64,000 bases of DNA. It comes from Rhodococcus sp. SBT000017. Lineage in GTDB: Bacteria > Actinomycetota > Actinomycetes > Mycobacteriales > Mycobacteriaceae. Each line of letters starts with the position of its first letter. Position 1 is the first letter of the stretch. The DNA is taken from assembly GCF_003688915.1 (NCBI RefSeq), contig NZ_REFU01000001.1, positions 1,302,001 to 1,366,000 of the forward strand, in the 5' to 3' direction. The notes below the pieces were generated by a model. The model did not search any database. It had not been told where the DNA came from and worked only from the letters and a program-made list of their open reading frames with translations. Shown piece by piece: positions 36,123-47,699 of the stretch. The position numbers and the translations under genes were made by a program.

Positions 36123-36255
36123 GTTCTGGTGGAGCCTTTCGAAAGTTGGTCACGGCGCAATTCAGCGGTTCGCACGGCATGCGAGCCCGGTTTTGCGTTG
36201 AGGGTTGTTGTGACCGCCGCGCGGTACGTAACCGGAAGACGGGCGAACAGCTGTT

Positions 36256-36268
36256 CATTGTGCCAGAC
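36256..36268 (-). promoter_or_regulatory. Ribosomal-gene motif upstream of rpsP
   Basis: GTCTGGCACAATG on the minus strand, the same 13 bases as at 29798-29810 before rplS. It lies 134 bp before the rpsP ATG and just after the end of the CPBP gene, a suitable place for the rpsP-khpA-rimM-trmD promoter. Confidence 0.5.
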
Positions 36269-36310
36269 GGGCAGCGCGATCGGTGAATCGGGCCTGCAGA
36301 ACCACTCCTG

Positions 36311-37141
36311 TCACGCGAGCAGGATCACCAGGGCAGGGAGGGTGTTGTTCACCGAGTGCGCCGTGGTCGACGCGACGATCGAACCGGAGCGCATTCGTGC
36401 GATGCCGATCGCGAAGCCTCCCCACAACAGCACCACGAAGCGCCACCACTCGCGGTGCCAGATCGCGAACAACACCGCGGTGATCGCCAGGACGACCCAT
36501 CGGTTGCCCAACCACGCCATGGGCATCGGGCGGGTGCGTTTCTCCAGCGCTCCCCACAGCATGCCGCGGAACATCACTTCCTCGCAGATCGGCGCACCGA
36601 GCCAGATCCACACGGCCAGAGCGATTTTCCAGCCGACCGCAAAGTCGGTGACGTTGCCCAACGGCATCGGGTCGTCCAACTCGATACCGGACAACAGAAT
36701 CAGCGCCAGCAGGAGGCCACCGACCACCGCGACGCCACCCCACGCCAACCCGGATCGGAGATGACCGAGGAATTCAGGGGTGGACCTGGGGAGGCCGAAG
36801 TCGACGACGGGGCCGTTGCCCCGAGTCATCGAGATCGCCACCGCCAGTCCCGTAGCAAGCAGGCTCGGAATCATGATGCCCACCACGAACACGGCCGAGG
36901 CGTCCGACGTCACAACGAGCCCGAGCATCAGGAATCCCACCAGGTTGAGCCCCAGCACCAACGCCGCGGCCGGTAGTCCCCACCGTTGACCGCTTCTGCG
37001 TTCGAGCGCGGCCTGCTCGGCTCGCCAGTAGGTTTCGGACAACCCCGATCCCTGCTGCTGAACGTGATTCATCGGTGCCATGCCGGCCCAGCTGGGACGG
37101 TCCGGATCGGGCTGTCCTGCATCACTTCTCGGATCGGTCAC
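36311..37141 (-). CDS. CPBP family intramembrane metalloprotease
   Basis: A 276-residue multi-pass membrane protein of the CAAX-protease/Abi (CPBP) family. The family's three motifs are present: EEVMFRG with Glu187, Glu188 and Arg192; FAIWHREW with His229; and TTAHSVNN with His262 and Asn265. The N-terminal 55 residues are soluble and acidic, and six to seven helices follow. Substrates are unknown; relatives process peptides or act in bacteriocin immunity. GTG 37141 overlaps the amidohydrolase stop as GTGA, so the two genes are coupled. Confidence 0.88.
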   Translation of the reverse strand: MTDPRSDAGQPDPDRPSWAGMAPMNHVQQQGSGLSETYWRAEQAALERRSGQRWGLPAAALVLGLNLVGFLMLGLVVTSDASAVFVVGIMIPSLLATGLAVAISMTRGNGPVVDFGLPRSTPEFLGHLRSGLAWGGVAVVGGLLLALILLSGIELDDPMPLGNVTDFAVGWKIALAVWIWLGAPICEEVMFRGMLWGALEKRTRPMPMAWLGNRWVVLAITAVLFAIWHREWWRFVVLLWGGFAIGIARMRSGSIVASTTAHSVNNTLPALVILLA

Positions 37142-38253
37142 CGTCGGCCCGCCGGTCCGCTCGTCGTGCGGCCGCGCCGGTCGGTCACGCGTCCGCGCAG
37201 GATCACCAGATCCGGGTTGGACAGCACCTCCGGTCCCCCTCGCGGATCTTCGGAGTAGACGACGAGATCTGCGGGAGCGCCGTGCTCGAGCCCCTGCCGA
37301 CCCAGCCACGACCGGGCGTCCCAGCAGGCAGCACCGAGTGCGTCGGTCGGCGAGAGTCCGACGGCAGCGAGTGCGGCGACCTCGTCGGCGATGCGGCCGT
37401 GCGCGATCGAACCACCGGCGTCGGTACCTGCGTAGAGGGGAATGCCCGCGTCGTGGGCTCGTCCGACGGTCTCGGCGACGCGTTGGCGCAGCGCCCGCAT
37501 GTGCCGGGCGTAGACCGGATACCGGGTGGCGGAATCGGCGATGCCGGGGAACGTCTCGATGTTGATCAGCGTGGGTACCAGAGCGGTGCCGTGATCGACC
37601 ATCATCTCGACGGTCTCGTCGGTCAGGCCGGTGCCGTGTTCGATGCAGTCGATTCCCGCCGCGATCAGTCCGGGCAGGGCATCCTCGCCGAACACGTGGG
37701 CTGTCACCCGCGCGCCCTCGGCGTGGGCAGCGGCGATGGCGTCGACGAGGATCGAGTCGTTCCACAGCGGTCGAAGATCCCCCACCGAGCGGTCGATCCA
37801 GTCGCCGACGAGCTTGACCCAGCCGTCGCCGAATCGCGCCTGCTGAGCCACCGCCTCGGGCAGTTGCGATTCGTCCTCGATGTCGATCGCCAGACCCGGG
37901 ATGTATCGCTTGGGTGATGCGATGTGGCGGCCCGCTCGGATGATGCGAGGAAGGTCCTCGTACTCGTCCAGCGCGCGCGTGTCGACCGGTGACCCGGCGT
38001 CGCGCAACAGCAGCGCGCCGACGCCTCGCTCGGTCTCGGCCTGCCGGATCGACCCCGTCAGGTCGGTGTGTCCCCCGCCGTATTCGATTCCGACATGGCA
38101 GTGGGCGTCGACCAGACCAGGCAGAATCCAACCGCCGTCGTGGACGAAATCCGCGTCCGCAATCGGCTCGGTCGACAGAACGCCGCCGTCGATCCAGAGA
38201 TCGATCTCCGTCCCGTCCGGCAGTCCGCGGCCCCGCACCCGCATCGCCGACAC
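37138..38253 (-). CDS. Amidohydrolase family protein (Rv2915c-like)
   Basis: A 371-residue metal-dependent hydrolase with the TIM-barrel imidazolonepropionase/dipeptidase-like layout. Metal ligands are visible: His51 and His53 (DAHCHVG), Lys147 (WVKLVGD, possibly carboxylated), His186 (TAHVFGE), His206 (CIEHGTGL) and Asp278 (AGTDAGGS). The substrate cannot be inferred. GTG 38253 is used; ATG 38244 is an in-frame alternative. It lies 10 bp after ffh and overlaps the CPBP gene start, so ffh, this gene and the CPBP gene may form an operon. Confidence 0.88.
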   Translation of the reverse strand: MSAMRVRGRGLPDGTEIDLWIDGGVLSTEPIADADFVHDGGWILPGLVDAHCHVGIEYGGGHTDLTGSIRQAETERGVGALLLRDAGSPVDTRALDEYEDLPRIIRAGRHIASPKRYIPGLAIDIEDESQLPEAVAQQARFGDGWVKLVGDWIDRSVGDLRPLWNDSILVDAIAAAHAEGARVTAHVFGEDALPGLIAAGIDCIEHGTGLTDETVEMMVDHGTALVPTLINIETFPGIADSATRYPVYARHMRALRQRVAETVGRAHDAGIPLYAGTDAGGSIAHGRIADEVAALAAVGLSPTDALGAACWDARSWLGRQGLEHGAPADLVVYSEDPRGGPEVLSNPDLVILRGRVTDRRGRTTSGPAGRR

Positions 38254-38263
38254 GTGCGCGCGC

Positions 38264-39823
38264 TTACTTCTTGGGCAGTTTCAGCTGCGAGAGATCGATG
38301 CCCTCGAGTCCCGGCGGCAACTGGTCGAGGCCCTTGGGCATGGACGACAGGTCCGGCATGCCTGCTGGCATTCCGCCCGGCATGCCGGGGAATCCACCGC
38401 GGATCTTGGGCTGCGTCGGACCGCGAGCGCCCTTCTTGCCTTTCTTGCCCTTCTTGTTGTTCCGCACCTGCTTGCGTGCGCCCGGCATGCCCATCCGACC
38501 GGCCATGGCCGACATCATCTTGCGAGCCTCGAAGAACCGGTCGACCAGCTGATTGACGTCGGAGACCTTCACACCCGAACCGTTCGCGATACGCAACCGA
38601 CGGGACGCGTTGATGATCTTCGGGTCGGTACGTTCCTGCGGCGTCATGCCGCGGATGATCGCCTGAACCCGGTCGAGTTGCTTCTCGTCGACGTTGGCGA
38701 GTTCCTTCATCTGACCGGCACCGGGCAGCATGCCCAGCAGGTTTCCGATCGGCCCCATCTTGCGGACGGCCATCATCTGCTCGAGGAAGTCGTCGAGCGT
38801 GAGTTGTCCCGAGCCGATCTTGTTGGCCGTCGCCTCGGCCTGCTCGGCATCGAAGTGCTGCTCGGCCTGCTCGATGAGGCTCAGCACGTCGCCCATGCCG
38901 AGGATGCGGCTGGCCATGCGATCGGGGTGGAAGACGTCGAAGTCCTCGAGCTTCTCACCGGTCGACGCGAACATGATGGGCTGGCCGGTGACCTCACGGA
39001 CGCTCAGCGCGGCACCGCCGCGAGCATCACCGTCGAGCTTGGTGAGAACGACACCGGTGAAGCCGACGCCGTCACGGAACGCCTCGGCCGTGCTGACGGC
39101 GTCCTGACCGACCATCGCATCGAGAACGAACAGTGTCTCGTCCGGCTGGACCGCGTCACGAATCCCTGCGGCCTGACTCATCAGCTCGGTGTCGATGCCG
39201 AGGCGACCTGCGGTGTCGACGATGACCACGTCGTACTGCTTGCTGCGAGCCTCGGCGATGCCGGACCGGGCAACCTCGACGGGATCGGCAGCCGAGACCC
39301 CGAGTGCATTCTCGCCGCCGCCGATGGACGTGCCCGGATGCGGCGCGAAGACGGCGGCTCCGGCCCGCTCGCCCACGATCTGCAGCTGGCTCACGGCACC
39401 GGGACGCTGAAGGTCGCACGCGACGAGCAGTGGGGTGTGGCCCTGGTCCTTGAGCCATTTCGCGAGCTTGCCCGCCAGCGTCGTCTTACCGGAACCCTGC
39501 AGACCGGCGAGCATGATCACCGTGGGCGGATTCTTGGCGAAGACGAGCCTGCGAGTCTCGCCGCCGAGGATGCCGACCAGTTCCTCGTTGACGATCTTGA
39601 CCACCTGCTGGGCCGGGTTGAGCGCGCCCGAAACCTCGGCACCCTTGGCCCGGACCTTGATGCGGCCTATGAATTCGCGTACGACGGGCAGTGCCACGTC
39701 CGCTTCGAGCAGGGCCAGACGGATCTCACGGGCCGTGGCGTCGATATCCGCGCCGGACAGTCGACCTTTGCCACGCAGGTCCTTGAGAGTCCCGGTCAAC
39801 CTGTCGGAAAGGGATTCGAACAC
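38264..39823 (-). CDS. ffh: Signal recognition particle protein Ffh
   Basis: Ffh binds 4.5S RNA and hydrophobic signal sequences and hands ribosomes to FtsY. The 519-residue protein has the NG GTPase domain (GLQGSGKTTLAGKLA P-loop, DTAGRLGID, TKLDGDARGG, GTP-closing GDVLSLIEQAE) and the methionine-rich M domain (FLEQMMAVRKMGPIGNLL, RRLRIANGSG). A Gly/Met/Pro tail follows. GTG 39823 is chosen over 39832 because AGGAG (39832-39836) has ideal spacing to it and the protein then begins FESLSDRL as in mycobacteria. The partner FtsY is about 6 kb upstream. Confidence 0.97.
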   Translation of the reverse strand: MFESLSDRLTGTLKDLRGKGRLSGADIDATAREIRLALLEADVALPVVREFIGRIKVRAKGAEVSGALNPAQQVVKIVNEELVGILGGETRRLVFAKNPPTVIMLAGLQGSGKTTLAGKLAKWLKDQGHTPLLVACDLQRPGAVSQLQIVGERAGAAVFAPHPGTSIGGGENALGVSAADPVEVARSGIAEARSKQYDVVIVDTAGRLGIDTELMSQAAGIRDAVQPDETLFVLDAMVGQDAVSTAEAFRDGVGFTGVVLTKLDGDARGGAALSVREVTGQPIMFASTGEKLEDFDVFHPDRMASRILGMGDVLSLIEQAEQHFDAEQAEATANKIGSGQLTLDDFLEQMMAVRKMGPIGNLLGMLPGAGQMKELANVDEKQLDRVQAIIRGMTPQERTDPKIINASRRLRIANGSGVKVSDVNQLVDRFFEARKMMSAMAGRMGMPGARKQVRNNKKGKKGKKGARGPTQPKIRGGFPGMPGGMPAGMPDLSSMPKGLDQLPPGLEGIDLSQLKLPKK

Positions 39824-39953
39824 CGATTGCACTCCTGAGCTAGCCGATCACCGAAAACGAGCCGAATCCGGCACGTTCACCAGACTAGCGGCAGCACGCC
39901 GCGTCGTCGCTGGGGCGTTCGACTGTCGTGTCGAACGTGTCGATGCCGACCGG

Positions 39954-40886
39954 TCAGGCTTTGCGCGCGGAATCGTTCCACGTCACTGCCACACCCCGGG
40001 TCGCGAGCCACTGCGCGGGGTCGACCTTGACACCGGAGGGATCGTGCACCTCGAAGTGCAGGTGTGGGCCTGTCGACTGGCCACGGTTGCCCACGGTGGC
40101 GATCTGCTGGCCGGCCGACACGCGTTGGCCGGGATGAACGGAGAAGTCGTTGACGTGTCCGTAGACCGTCTCGGTGCCGTCGTCGTGCCGCACCTTGACC
40201 CAGAGACCGAAGCCGGATGCCGGTCCTGCGTCGGACACGGTGCCGTCGGCGGCGGCGTAGATGGGCGTCCCGATCGGTGCCGCGATGTCGAGGCCACTGT
40301 GCTGAGTGCCCCATCGCGAGCCGAAGTTGGACGTCAACACCCCTGCCACGGGCTGCACTGTGCCCTTCTTCAGCGAGCGCAGGCTCTCGAGGGGTGACTC
40401 GACACCGACTCCCACCTGCCCCAGGCCGACATCGTCGAGCCATTGCTGGGCGGCGGCACCGGGATCGGTGACTCCGAACGCGGCCAGTGGGTCGGAGGTC
40501 GGTGCCGGCGCGGATTCCGCAGCAGGCGCGGCTTCGGCAGGCGCGGCCTCCGGCGGTGCGGGCTGTGACGGCGGGGGCGGGGGCGCGAACTGTGGGGGTA
40601 GGAACTGCGGAAGCTCGAACTGGGGCAGCTCGAATCCCGCGGGCAACAGACCCTCCGGTACGGCGAACGGGAGTCCGGTTGCGGGTGCCTCCGGGATCGG
40701 TGCGGCCGCGGCGGTGCCGGCACCCATCGACGTCGCGCCGACGACGATCGCGCCGGTCGCGGCGACGATGGTTGCCGCCCGTCGACCGAGGTCGGGGGTG
40801 TCCTGCACGGCGCGGTGCCTGCCACGCGCCGGACGCGCTGTGATGTCGGTCGGTGTGTGGACGGTCGACCGTCGGTGGGATCCCAC
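39954..40886 (-). CDS. M23 family metallopeptidase (secreted)
   Basis: A 310-residue exported LytM-type peptidase that should cut peptidoglycan cross-bridges. A long N-region precedes a signal-like helix (RRAATIVAATGAIVVGATSM, near residues 38-57) ending in AAAAPIP. A Pro/Ala-rich linker follows (about 75-130) and then the catalytic domain (about 190-300), with HSGLDIA (H-x3-D) and PHLHFEV (HxH), both intact. GTG 40886 has GAGAGG eight bases upstream. The repeat array at 40909-40998 begins 22 bp before the start codon. It differs from the M23 protein at 19.4 kb, whose HxH is altered. Confidence 0.9.
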   Translation of the reverse strand: MGSHRRSTVHTPTDITARPARGRHRAVQDTPDLGRRAATIVAATGAIVVGATSMGAGTAAAAPIPEAPATGLPFAVPEGLLPAGFELPQFELPQFLPPQFAPPPPPSQPAPPEAAPAEAAPAAESAPAPTSDPLAAFGVTDPGAAAQQWLDDVGLGQVGVGVESPLESLRSLKKGTVQPVAGVLTSNFGSRWGTQHSGLDIAAPIGTPIYAAADGTVSDAGPASGFGLWVKVRHDDGTETVYGHVNDFSVHPGQRVSAGQQIATVGNRGQSTGPHLHFEVHDPSGVKVDPAQWLATRGVAVTWNDSARKA

Positions 40887-40908
40887 AGTTCGTGCCTCTC
40901 GAATGACC

Positions 40909-40998
40909 AGGAGTGGAGCCTGCAGGAACGACTTTGTTCGAGCAGTGTGGAGCCTGCCGAACGACGTGGTTCGGGCAGTGCGGAGCGTGCAGGAACGG
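40909..40998 (+). repeat. Three degenerate tandem copies of the repeat family
   Basis: Three imperfect units begin near 40909, 40943 and 40976, with a period of 33-34 bp: AGGAGTGGAGCCTGCAGGAA, CAGTGTGGAGCCTGCCGAAC and CAGTGCGGAGCGTGCAGGAA. They lie just upstream of the M23 gene and share about 18-22 bases with the copies at 27.6 and 53.1 kb. The units touch each other with no unique spacers. Confidence 0.7.
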
Positions 40999-41123
40999 AT
41001 GAGAGTGTCGTTTCTGCGTTGGGGACGAATGTAACAAATCGGCATCGGCGGCAGGCCCGTCGGCCGGAAGTTCGTGAAAAGTCACCAGCGCGAGTCGGTC
41101 TGCTCTCGCATTCCGACTCGCGG

Positions 41124-43995
<2,872 letters not shown>

Positions 43996-44055
43996 TCACA
44001 AGACCTCGAGTGCCCGTTGTCGTACGGTGCAGCGTTCACGTCTATCTCTACCTTG

Positions 44056-45366
44056 TCAGGCGAAATCATATGCAGTCTCGGCGTGCTCGGCTTCGTCGAT
44101 GCCGTTGGCCTCCTCCTCGTCCGATACGCGCCAGCCGAGAGGCTTGAGCGCAAACGCGACGACCGCGGTGACGATGGCGGTGAAGACCAGGGCGAACAGT
44201 GCGATGACGATCTGCACGACGAGCTGCTTGTAGTCGCCGCCGTAGAACAGGCCGGTCTCGGATGCGAGGAAGCCGATTCCGATCGTTCCCCACAGGCCTG
44301 CGACGAGGTGAACGCCCACGACGTCGAGCGAGTCGTCGTAGCCGAACTTGAACTTCAGTCCGACAGCAAGTGCGGAGAGCACACCGGCGATGACGCCGAG
44401 GATCATGGCACCGACCGGCGTGAGCGTGCCTGCGGCCGGGGTGATGGCGACCAGACCTGCGACGATGCCCGAGGCAGCGCCGAGGCTCGTGGCGTGTCCG
44501 TCACGAATGCGCTCGGTGATGAGCCAGCCCACGATCGCGGCTGCCGTGGCTGCGGTGGTGTTGACCCAGGCCACACCGGCGATGCCGTCGGCGGCGAAGG
44601 CGGAACCTGCGTTGAACCCGAACCAGCCGAACCAGAGCAGGGCTGCGCCGAGCATGACGAACGGGAGGTTGTGCGGGCGGTAGGCGACCTTGCCGAAGCC
44701 GGCGCGCTTGCCGATGATGATCGCCAGAATCAGGCCTGCGATACCGGCGTTGATGTGCACCACGGTGCCACCTGCGAAGTCGATCGGAGCGACGCTGGCG
44801 ACGAGTCCACCGTCACCGTCGTCGGTGGTTCCGAAGATCATTGCCGCCAGGCCGTTCTCGGATCCGGAGAGCAGTCCGCCACCCCAGACCATGTGGGCCA
44901 TCGGGAAGTAGGCGAGGGTGACCCAGATGCCGGAGAAGGCGAGCCAGGTGCCGTACTTGACGCGACCGGCGATCGAGCCGCTGATCAGTGCCACCGTGAT
45001 GATGGCGAAGGTGACCTGGAATGCCACATCGATGATGTTGGCGTAGCCCCAAGCGCCGACGATGTAGTTACCGTCCGCATCGGTGATCGAATCCTTGAGT
45101 CCGAAGAACTCGAACGGGTTGGCGAAGACACCGCCGATGTCCTGGGTTCCGTAGGACATGGACCAGCCCCACAGGAAATAGATGATCGAGACGACAGCCA
45201 TCGCTCCGAACGACATCATCATCATGTTCAACACGGACTTCGACTGCGACATACCGCCGTAGAAGAACGCCAAGCCCGGCGTCATCAGCAGTACCAGCGA
45301 TGCTGCCATCAGCATCCACGCGGCGTTGCCGGAGTTGGCCAACATATCCTCGGGACTCACGTACAC
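44056..45366 (-). CDS. amtB: Ammonium transporter AmtB
   Basis: AmtB carries ammonium across the membrane and is gated by GlnK. The 436-residue protein has eleven predicted helices and a start including GNAAWMLMAASLVLLMTPGLAFFYGG. The twin pore histidines are in FPMAHMVWGGG and GVHLVAGLWGTIG, and the Phe gate region is present. GTG 45366 or GTG 45360 are both possible starts; GGAGG is immediately upstream and spaced best for 45360. The 181-bp upstream space contains candidate GlnR half-sites (45426-45464). Confidence 0.96.
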   Translation of the reverse strand: MYVSPEDMLANSGNAAWMLMAASLVLLMTPGLAFFYGGMSQSKSVLNMMMMSFGAMAVVSIIYFLWGWSMSYGTQDIGGVFANPFEFFGLKDSITDADGNYIVGAWGYANIIDVAFQVTFAIITVALISGSIAGRVKYGTWLAFSGIWVTLAYFPMAHMVWGGGLLSGSENGLAAMIFGTTDDGDGGLVASVAPIDFAGGTVVHINAGIAGLILAIIIGKRAGFGKVAYRPHNLPFVMLGAALLWFGWFGFNAGSAFAADGIAGVAWVNTTAATAAAIVGWLITERIRDGHATSLGAASGIVAGLVAITPAAGTLTPVGAMILGVIAGVLSALAVGLKFKFGYDDSLDVVGVHLVAGLWGTIGIGFLASETGLFYGGDYKQLVVQIVIALFALVFTAIVTAVVAFALKPLGWRVSDEEEANGIDEAEHAETAYDFA

Positions 45367-45425
45367 CCTCCATTCTCCTGCACACCGGTTGGCGCGCCGT
45401 TACGCAAGAAGAGTGGTTTCACGAG

Positions 45426-45464
45426 GTTTCATCCGTGACACTCGCGTGTTTCGGATATGTGAAC
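45426..45464 (-). promoter_or_regulatory. Candidate GlnR operator upstream of amtB
   Basis: On the minus strand GTTCAC-n6-GAAAC (45448-45464) is followed by GTCAC-n4-GAAAC (45426-45439). The actinobacterial GlnR box is built from GTnAC-n6-GAAAC pairs, so the first pair fits well apart from one base and the second has a shorter spacer. It lies 60-100 bp before amtB, a standard GlnR target. Confidence 0.5.
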
Positions 45465-45547
45465 GCATGACCGAATTCTGTTGCAAAAAGGTTTCGTGCT
45501 GGCGTTTGTGCTTTTGCCCCGGTTTGCGAACTACTCGAGAGTCAGCA

Positions 45548-46945
45548 TCAGCCGAGCAGTGCGTCGACGAAAGCCCCGGGCTCGAACGGTGCCAGATCGT
45601 CGGCACCTTCACCGAGACCGACGAGCTTGACGGGCACTCCGAGCTCACGCTGCACCTGAAAAACGATGCCACCCTTCGCGGTTCCGTCGAGCTTGGTCAG
45701 AACGACTCCCGTGATGTTCACGATCTCGGCGAAGACACGGGCCTGCGTCAGTCCGTTCTGGCCCACGGTTGCGTCGAGAACGAGCAGAACGTCGTCGACG
45801 TGGGCCCGCTTCTCGATGACTCGCTTGACCTTGCTCAGTTCGTCCATCAGACCCGATTTGGTGTGCAACCGTCCCGCGGTGTCGATCAGAACCACGTCGA
45901 CGCCGTTCTCGATTCCCTTGCTCACCGCGTCGAAGGCGACAGCGGCCGGATCCGCGGCCTCCTTGCCGCGGACCACCTCGGCACCCACTCGCTCGGCCCA
46001 GGTCTGCAACTGATCGGCCGCAGCTGCGCGGAACGTGTCGGCGGCACCGAGCAACACCCGCCGCCCGTCCGCGACCAGCACGCGAGCCAGTTTGCCCGTG
46101 GTCGTCGTCTTGCCGGTGCCGTTGACTCCGACCACCAGCAACACAGCGGGTGCGCCGTCGTGGGGAAGAGCACGAATCGACCGGTCGAACTCGGGGTGCA
46201 GCTGCGCCACGAGGATCTCGCGCAGCAGAGCTCTGGCGTCGGCTTCGGTGCGAATACTGCGCGCCGCCATCTGCTCACGCAGCGTGCGCATGATCTCTGC
46301 GGTGGTCGCCGAACCGATATCGGCGATCAGCAGGGTGTCCTCGACCTCTTCCCACGAGTCCTCGTCCAGGTCACCGCCGCCGAGCAGGCCCAGCAGGCTC
46401 TTGCCCACCGCGGACTGAGATCGTGCAAGCCGGCCACGGAGACGGTCGAGCCGTCCCTCGGTCGGGTCGATGGTGTCCAAGCGGCGAGGCGCAGGAGCAA
46501 CGGTGTCGGCTACCGGAGGCTCGGGCGCAACAGGCTCGGCGACGGTGACATCGGTCGCCGGGGCCTCGGGTTCGAGCACTTCCGGCTCGATCCAGACGGT
46601 CTCCGATTCGACCGGTTCAGGCGTGGGAACCACCGGCGGCGGCTCGACCGGAGTGGAGTCGACGGGGATGTTCTCGACCGGCTCGGCCTCGATCGGCTTC
46701 GGCTCGGCCGGCTTGGGGGCCTTCGGGACTACGGGCTCGGCCGTCGCCGTTCCCTGACTGAAGGAGAAACCGCTGCCCGCGGTGTAGCCACCGGATCTGT
46801 CCTTGGCAGCCGCGTCCTCGATTCGCGGTGCCTCGTCCGACTTGAGGGACACTCTCCGGCGACGGGAAAGCACCAGCCCGACGACGAGGACGACGAGCAG
46901 GACGGCAGCGATCGCCGCGACGATGATCCACGCTTGGTTACTCAC
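45548..46945 (-). CDS. ftsY: Signal recognition particle receptor FtsY
   Basis: FtsY is the membrane receptor for SRP. The 465-residue protein begins with a membrane helix (AWIIVAAIAAVLLVVLVVGL) and a basic stop (RRRR). A long acidic Pro/Glu/Val-rich A-region follows (about 30-160), then the NG domain with VGVNGTGKTTTTGKLARV, ADTFRAAAADQL, DTAGRLHTKSGLM and TKLDGTAKGG. GTG 46945 is preferred over ATG 46954 because GAGAGG is nine bases from the former and adjacent to the latter. It lies 181 bp upstream of amtB. Confidence 0.96.
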   Translation of the reverse strand: MSNQAWIIVAAIAAVLLVVLVVGLVLSRRRRVSLKSDEAPRIEDAAAKDRSGGYTAGSGFSFSQGTATAEPVVPKAPKPAEPKPIEAEPVENIPVDSTPVEPPPVVPTPEPVESETVWIEPEVLEPEAPATDVTVAEPVAPEPPVADTVAPAPRRLDTIDPTEGRLDRLRGRLARSQSAVGKSLLGLLGGGDLDEDSWEEVEDTLLIADIGSATTAEIMRTLREQMAARSIRTEADARALLREILVAQLHPEFDRSIRALPHDGAPAVLLVVGVNGTGKTTTTGKLARVLVADGRRVLLGAADTFRAAAADQLQTWAERVGAEVVRGKEAADPAAVAFDAVSKGIENGVDVVLIDTAGRLHTKSGLMDELSKVKRVIEKRAHVDDVLLVLDATVGQNGLTQARVFAEIVNITGVVLTKLDGTAKGGIVFQVQRELGVPVKLVGLGEGADDLAPFEPGAFVDALLG

Positions 46946-47050
46946 GTAGAACATCCTCTCAGGCGATCGCGGCAGATCGTCACCGGTGGTGCACCGACCG
47001 TGAAAAATGCGCTTCCCGCCCGGGAGTCGGTGTCGATAGCATTCACGGTC

Positions 47051-47683
47051 ATGGAGTGGACCACGGTGCGCGACGCCGCAGAACTGACCGAGATATTCGG
47101 CGAGCCGAGCTTTCGAGCCGCCAACAAGGACCGACGCGCGCTGCACCCACTGGACGTGCAGTGGCTCGCTGCATCACCGTTCTGCCTCCTCGGGACCTCC
47201 GACGCGAGCGGGCGATGCGACGTCTCTCCCAAGGGCGATCCGCCCGGCAGTCTGGTGCACGTCCTCGACGACGCCACGATCGCTCTCGCCGAGCGGCCGG
47301 GCAACCGCCGGATGGACGGCTATCGCAACATTCTCGAGAACCCGTTCGTCGGGCTGAACTTCTTCGTACCCGGCCGCGGCGACACCCTCCGCATCAACGG
47401 TCGAGCCTCCCTGGTCACCGACGCCCCGTTCTTCGACGAGCTCCGAGTCAAGGGTCATCGCCCGATCATGTGCCTCGTCGTCGACATCGAGGAGGTGTTC
47501 CACCACTGTGCGAAGGCGTTCATGCGATCCAAGCTGTGGCAGCCCGAGACCTGGGATGCCGATGCCCTCCCCGACGTCGCCGCGCTGACGAAGGCGTTGA
47601 TTCCGCAGGCACCCGAGACGGTGGAGGAACTGCGCGAGTACTACGGGCCGTCCTACGCCGAGCAGCTCTACCCGCAGCAGTAG
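47051..47683 (+). CDS. Pyridoxamine 5'-phosphate oxidase-like FMN-binding protein
   Basis: A 210-residue split-barrel flavin-binding protein, similar to MSMEG-type PNPOx-related oxidoreductases; the substrate is unknown. The conserved region is SPFCLLGTSDASGRCDVSPK, followed by GDPPGSLVHV, RRMDGYRNILENP, VGLNFFVPGRGDTLRI and a MCLVVDIEEVFHHC segment. No Shine-Dalgarno is evident before ATG 47051, so it may be leaderless. It is divergent from ftsY (about 100 bp) and convergent with smc. Confidence 0.83.
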   Translation: MEWTTVRDAAELTEIFGEPSFRAANKDRRALHPLDVQWLAASPFCLLGTSDASGRCDVSPKGDPPGSLVHVLDDATIALAERPGNRRMDGYRNILENPFVGLNFFVPGRGDTLRINGRASLVTDAPFFDELRVKGHRPIMCLVVDIEEVFHHCAKAFMRSKLWQPETWDADALPDVAALTKALIPQAPETVEELREYYGPSYAEQLYPQQ

Positions 47684-47699
47684 CCACGAAGGACGAATC

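Noticed and set aside
40909..40998. CRISPR array
   Set aside because: The tandem units adjoin each other and have no unique spacers, and no cas genes are in the window.
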